Positions 61,803-64,000 of a stretch of DNA of 64,000 nt are shown here, in pieces (positions within the stretch are counted from its first letter, which is position 1; each line of letters opens with the position of its first letter). The notes beneath the pieces are model-generated. The model worked only from the letters and a program-made list of their open reading frames with translations, ran no database searches and had not been told where the DNA came from. Origin of the DNA: SG8-38 sp963786865 (GTDB lineage Bacteria > Myxococcota_A > Polyangia > Polyangiales > Houyiibacteriaceae); NCBI GenBank assembly GCA_963786865.1, contig CAWBAV010000006.1, positions 310,001-374,000 on the forward strand, written 5' to 3'. The translations under genes and the position numbers were made by a program.

Positions 61803-62678
61803 GTGGACGGTATCCGCGAACGCCTCGACCAGCTGCTCGCCAGTTGTGATGCAGAGTCTACCCGGCGCAGAGATCCTGTCGATTTCGTTCACGCGTACGA
61901 TGAGCCCCGGGATCAGGAAATCGTCGGCCTCGTCGCAGCGAGCCTCGCCTTTGGCAATGCCGTGGCGGCCAGACGAAGCATCGAGCGGGTGCTCGTGACC
62001 TTGGGATCGGCACCTGCCGCGCTGCTGGTCGAATCCGACCAGGCAGAGCTGGGTCGTCGTCTCCACGGTTTCATCCATCGGATCTATCGCGCCGAGCATC
62101 TCGCTTCCATGCTTTGGCGAGCGGGACGGCTGGTCCGCGAGCACGAATCCCTCGGCAATGCCTTCGTTCATTTCCACCGAGCGAGCCGTGGCGACTTCCG
62201 CGAGGGCTTGTCTCGGTTCGCCGCCGCGCTCCGCGGCGAATCGACGAGCCGCAACTTGCGGCATCTGGTCAGCGATCCACGGGCAGGCAGTGCGTGCAAA
62301 CGCCTGCTGCTCTACGCACGATGGATGATTCGGCCCGCCGACGGAGTAGACCTCGGACTCTGGCCCATCTCGCCTTCCGAGCTGCTGATTCCAGTCGACA
62401 CCCACGTTCATCGCATCAGTCGCAACCTGGGGCTCACGAGCCGACGTTCGGCGAGTTGGGCGACGGCGGAGGAGATCACGGCCGTGCTCCGGACTTTCGA
62501 TCCGGACGATCCGGTCAAGTACGATTTCGCGCTCTGTCACCTCGGCGTTTCGAGAGAATGCCCGAGTCGCCCCGAGCCGAGCAAGTGTGAGCAATGCGTC
62601 TTGCAAGAGGTGTGCAGCGTTTGGTCGAGCACCCGCCCCGAGTCGTCAGCGAAGAAAGCCCGTGAGCTTCGGCTCTAG
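61803..62678 (+). CDS. TIGR02757 family (DUF2400) protein, HhH/Fe-S glycosylase-like
   Basis: 291 residues from a GTG start. The fold is like HhH-GPD DNA glycosylases: EIVGLVAASLAFGNAVAA at the N-terminus, LLYARWMIRPADGVDLGLW, PVDTHVHRISRNLGL (His-Asp of the helix-hairpin region), and a C-terminal Cys cluster CHLGVSREC ... CEQCVLQEVC fitting a 4Fe-4S loop. The biochemical role of the family is undetermined. The 3' end overlaps plsB by 33 bases. Confidence 0.85.
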   Translation: MDGIRERLDQLLASCDAESTRRRDPVDFVHAYDEPRDQEIVGLVAASLAFGNAVAARRSIERVLVTLGSAPAALLVESDQAELGRRLHGFIHRIYRAEHLASMLWRAGRLVREHESLGNAFVHFHRASRGDFREGLSRFAAALRGESTSRNLRHLVSDPRAGSACKRLLLYARWMIRPADGVDLGLWPISPSELLIPVDTHVHRISRNLGLTSRRSASWATAEEITAVLRTFDPDDPVKYDFALCHLGVSRECPSRPEPSKCEQCVLQEVCSVWSSTRPESSAKKARELRL

Positions 62679-64000
62679 CGCGTGAAGGTCTGCCACGCTT
62701 TCGACGCCGTCGCCGCGCTCGAGGATGTCGCCGTTGAGCCGGATGAGCCGATAGTCTTCGAGTGCCTTGAGGGCCGTCTCGAGCTTCAATTTCGAAAGCG
62801 TCTCGCGACGCTCGATCTCGCCGGCGAGATACATCTGCTGCCCCAATGCGAGAGTCCGCTTGTACCAATCCTTCTTGGGGATCGGTCCGTCGAGGACGAT
62901 TTCGGCGCCGCGAAGCGCGAGGAGGTAACTCTCGAAGAAGGTCTGAAGCATGAACGCATATCGCTCGACTCGTTGCCGCATCACGCCTTCGGTGGCCTGA
63001 GCGGTCTCACCGCGCAGCTCGATTTCGCCGACGCGCACCATTTCCTGAAGCGTGTCTCGGAAGATCTCGTCGAACGTCGCATTCGTTCGGTAGATGAACT
63101 CGTGCTTGAAGAGCCTCGAGAGCTGTTGAACCCGGTCGTTCAGGCGGCTGATCTGGGCCCACTGCTCCTTGTTGATCAGCAGCGCCGCCGAGACGAGAGC
63201 CCGCGGAACGAAGAAGTGAATGATCGTGTTCTGATAGTATTCGAGCGCGAGTCGACGCTCCGAATCGATCGTGTAGATCGGCTCCGGTCCGGTGTCGTGC
63301 GAGACGATGAGACGCGCGTCGAGGAACAGACGCAGCGCCTCGTCGATGGTGTCTTCGCGGATTCGCTCATCTCCGATGCGGAGCTGGTGTGCGATTCGCG
63401 CGTGCTCGACGTCCAAGGTGAGGAGCAAGTCCTGGCACGCGGTCAGCAAAGAGGCCCTCGTCATGCCGCGCTTCTGGTGGCTCAGCAGTGCGGTGGCGAC
63501 GAGGGCCGCCGGCGTGACGACGGTGACCTCGTTGATCGAGTACATGACCTTGTGCGCCAGGGCTCGGACGGCGGCGCGTTTCAGGCCGGCAGGACTCGCG
63601 TCGGGGTGTGAGATTCGTTGACCGACGCGCCGTATCGATTGCTTCTGGAACTCATCGAAGTCGATGATCTCGCCAAACTGAACGTAGAGACGGCCCCATT
63701 TCGAGCGCAGAACGCTCGAGCTCTTGATCAAGTCGCCCACGTTTTCGGACTGCTTGTCTCCGCCGGAAAGCTCGTGGACGAAAGAACGCTCCTCGATGAT
63801 CCGCTCGTAACCGATTGAAATCGGAACCAGCTTGACCTTGGTGCCGCGGAGCTTGACGGCCGAATCGTACACCATCGAGAGAAGGCCGTATTTCGGCGGA
63901 AGCGCCTTGCCGGTGCGCGAGCGGCCGCCCTCGAGGAAGAACTCGATCGGAAACCCCTCCGCGATGAGCTTGCGAAGGTAGGCCTCCACCAATTCGGGGT
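62646..64000 (-). CDS. plsB: glycerol-3-phosphate acyltransferase PlsB, 3' part
   Basis: First acylation step in phospholipid synthesis at the inner membrane. The visible 448 residues begin inside the catalytic domain and the gene runs off the right edge. FFLEGGRSRTGKALPPKYGLLSM is acyltransferase block III with the phosphate-binding Arg; VPISIGYERIIEE is block IV; the long C-terminal helical region is characteristic of PlsB rather than PlsC. The HxxxxD motif should lie beyond 64000. Confidence 0.9.
   Translation of the reverse strand, partial: PELVEAYLRKLIAEGFPIEFFLEGGRSRTGKALPPKYGLLSMVYDSAVKLRGTKVKLVPISIGYERIIEERSFVHELSGGDKQSENVGDLIKSSSVLRSKWGRLYVQFGEIIDFDEFQKQSIRRVGQRISHPDASPAGLKRAAVRALAHKVMYSINEVTVVTPAALVATALLSHQKRGMTRASLLTACQDLLLTLDVEHARIAHQLRIGDERIREDTIDEALRLFLDARLIVSHDTGPEPIYTIDSERRLALEYYQNTIIHFFVPRALVSAALLINKEQWAQISRLNDRVQQLSRLFKHEFIYRTNATFDEIFRDTLQEMVRVGEIELRGETAQATEGVMRQRVERYAFMLQTFFESYLLALRGAEIVLDGPIPKKDWYKRTLALGQQMYLAGEIERRETLSKLKLETALKALEDYRLIRLNGDILERGDGVESVADLHALEPKLTGFLR

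Overview
The window is GC-rich, almost fully coding DNA carrying about 65 protein genes and no rRNA, tRNA, CRISPR array or prophage that I can see. The gene mix suggests a member of the Myxococcota (former Deltaproteobacteria, probably a Polyangia-like lineage). That is an inference from Cys-rich and Gly-rich lipoproteins, a zinc-ribbon Ser/Thr kinase with an extracytoplasmic sensor region, a PilZ protein with a long Pro/Ser linker, many TPR proteins, and the rpoN-hpf-ptsN-hprK-rapZ-ptsH-ptsI cluster. No marker gene settles the taxon.

Layout. 0-4 kb: Cys-rich lipoprotein, OsmC-like protein, dus and a class II amidotransferase. 4.2-7.9 kb: a tight three-gene biotin-dependent carboxylase operon. 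7.9-10.6 kb: esterase, class V aminotransferase and a DUF420 protein. 10.6-12.8 kb: a gene-poor repeat island with two copies of a 106-bp hairpin repeat, hexanucleotide arrays, a 26-bp palindrome that pairs the Shine-Dalgarno of a four-helix-bundle gene, and a 190-bp element with 20-bp inverted ends. 12.8-20 kb: cstA, dapA, pyrD, a dicarboxylate symporter, tyrA and dapB. 20-24.7 kb: zinc-ribbon protein, kinase, queA and tgt. 24.8-28.5 kb: purH, purD and a Sua5-like gene. 28.5-33.2 kb: lipoprotein, rluD, DUF72 and TPR genes. 33.2-38.5 kb: an acyl-CoA mutase large subunit, N-formylglutamate amidohydrolase, alpha/beta hydrolase and purF. 38.6-48.5 kb: a PEP-synthase/RPH-like enzyme, a pseudouridine synthase, a TPR protein, a murein endopeptidase, an RNase HII-like protein, an AI-2E transporter and RNase HI. 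48.4-54.9 kb: sugar and envelope genes (deacetylase, glycosyltransferase, manA), Nudix, PilZ, GNAT and a response regulator. 55-61.2 kb: the rpoN/PTS-Ntr regulatory operon. 61.2-64 kb: thioredoxin-fold lipoprotein, TIGR02757 protein and the 3' part of plsB.

Two window-wide observations stand out. First, many genes that head transcription units have no Shine-Dalgarno; they carry a TANNNN hexamer ending exactly six bases before the start codon, as expected for leaderless mRNAs. Second, four genes (dus, purH, rpoN and a zinc-ribbon membrane protein) each need a single-base correction to be read whole. They are probably consensus errors, though the last sits in a G run. The best candidate for something undescribed is the repeat island at 10.6-12.8 kb together with the leaderless-start signature.
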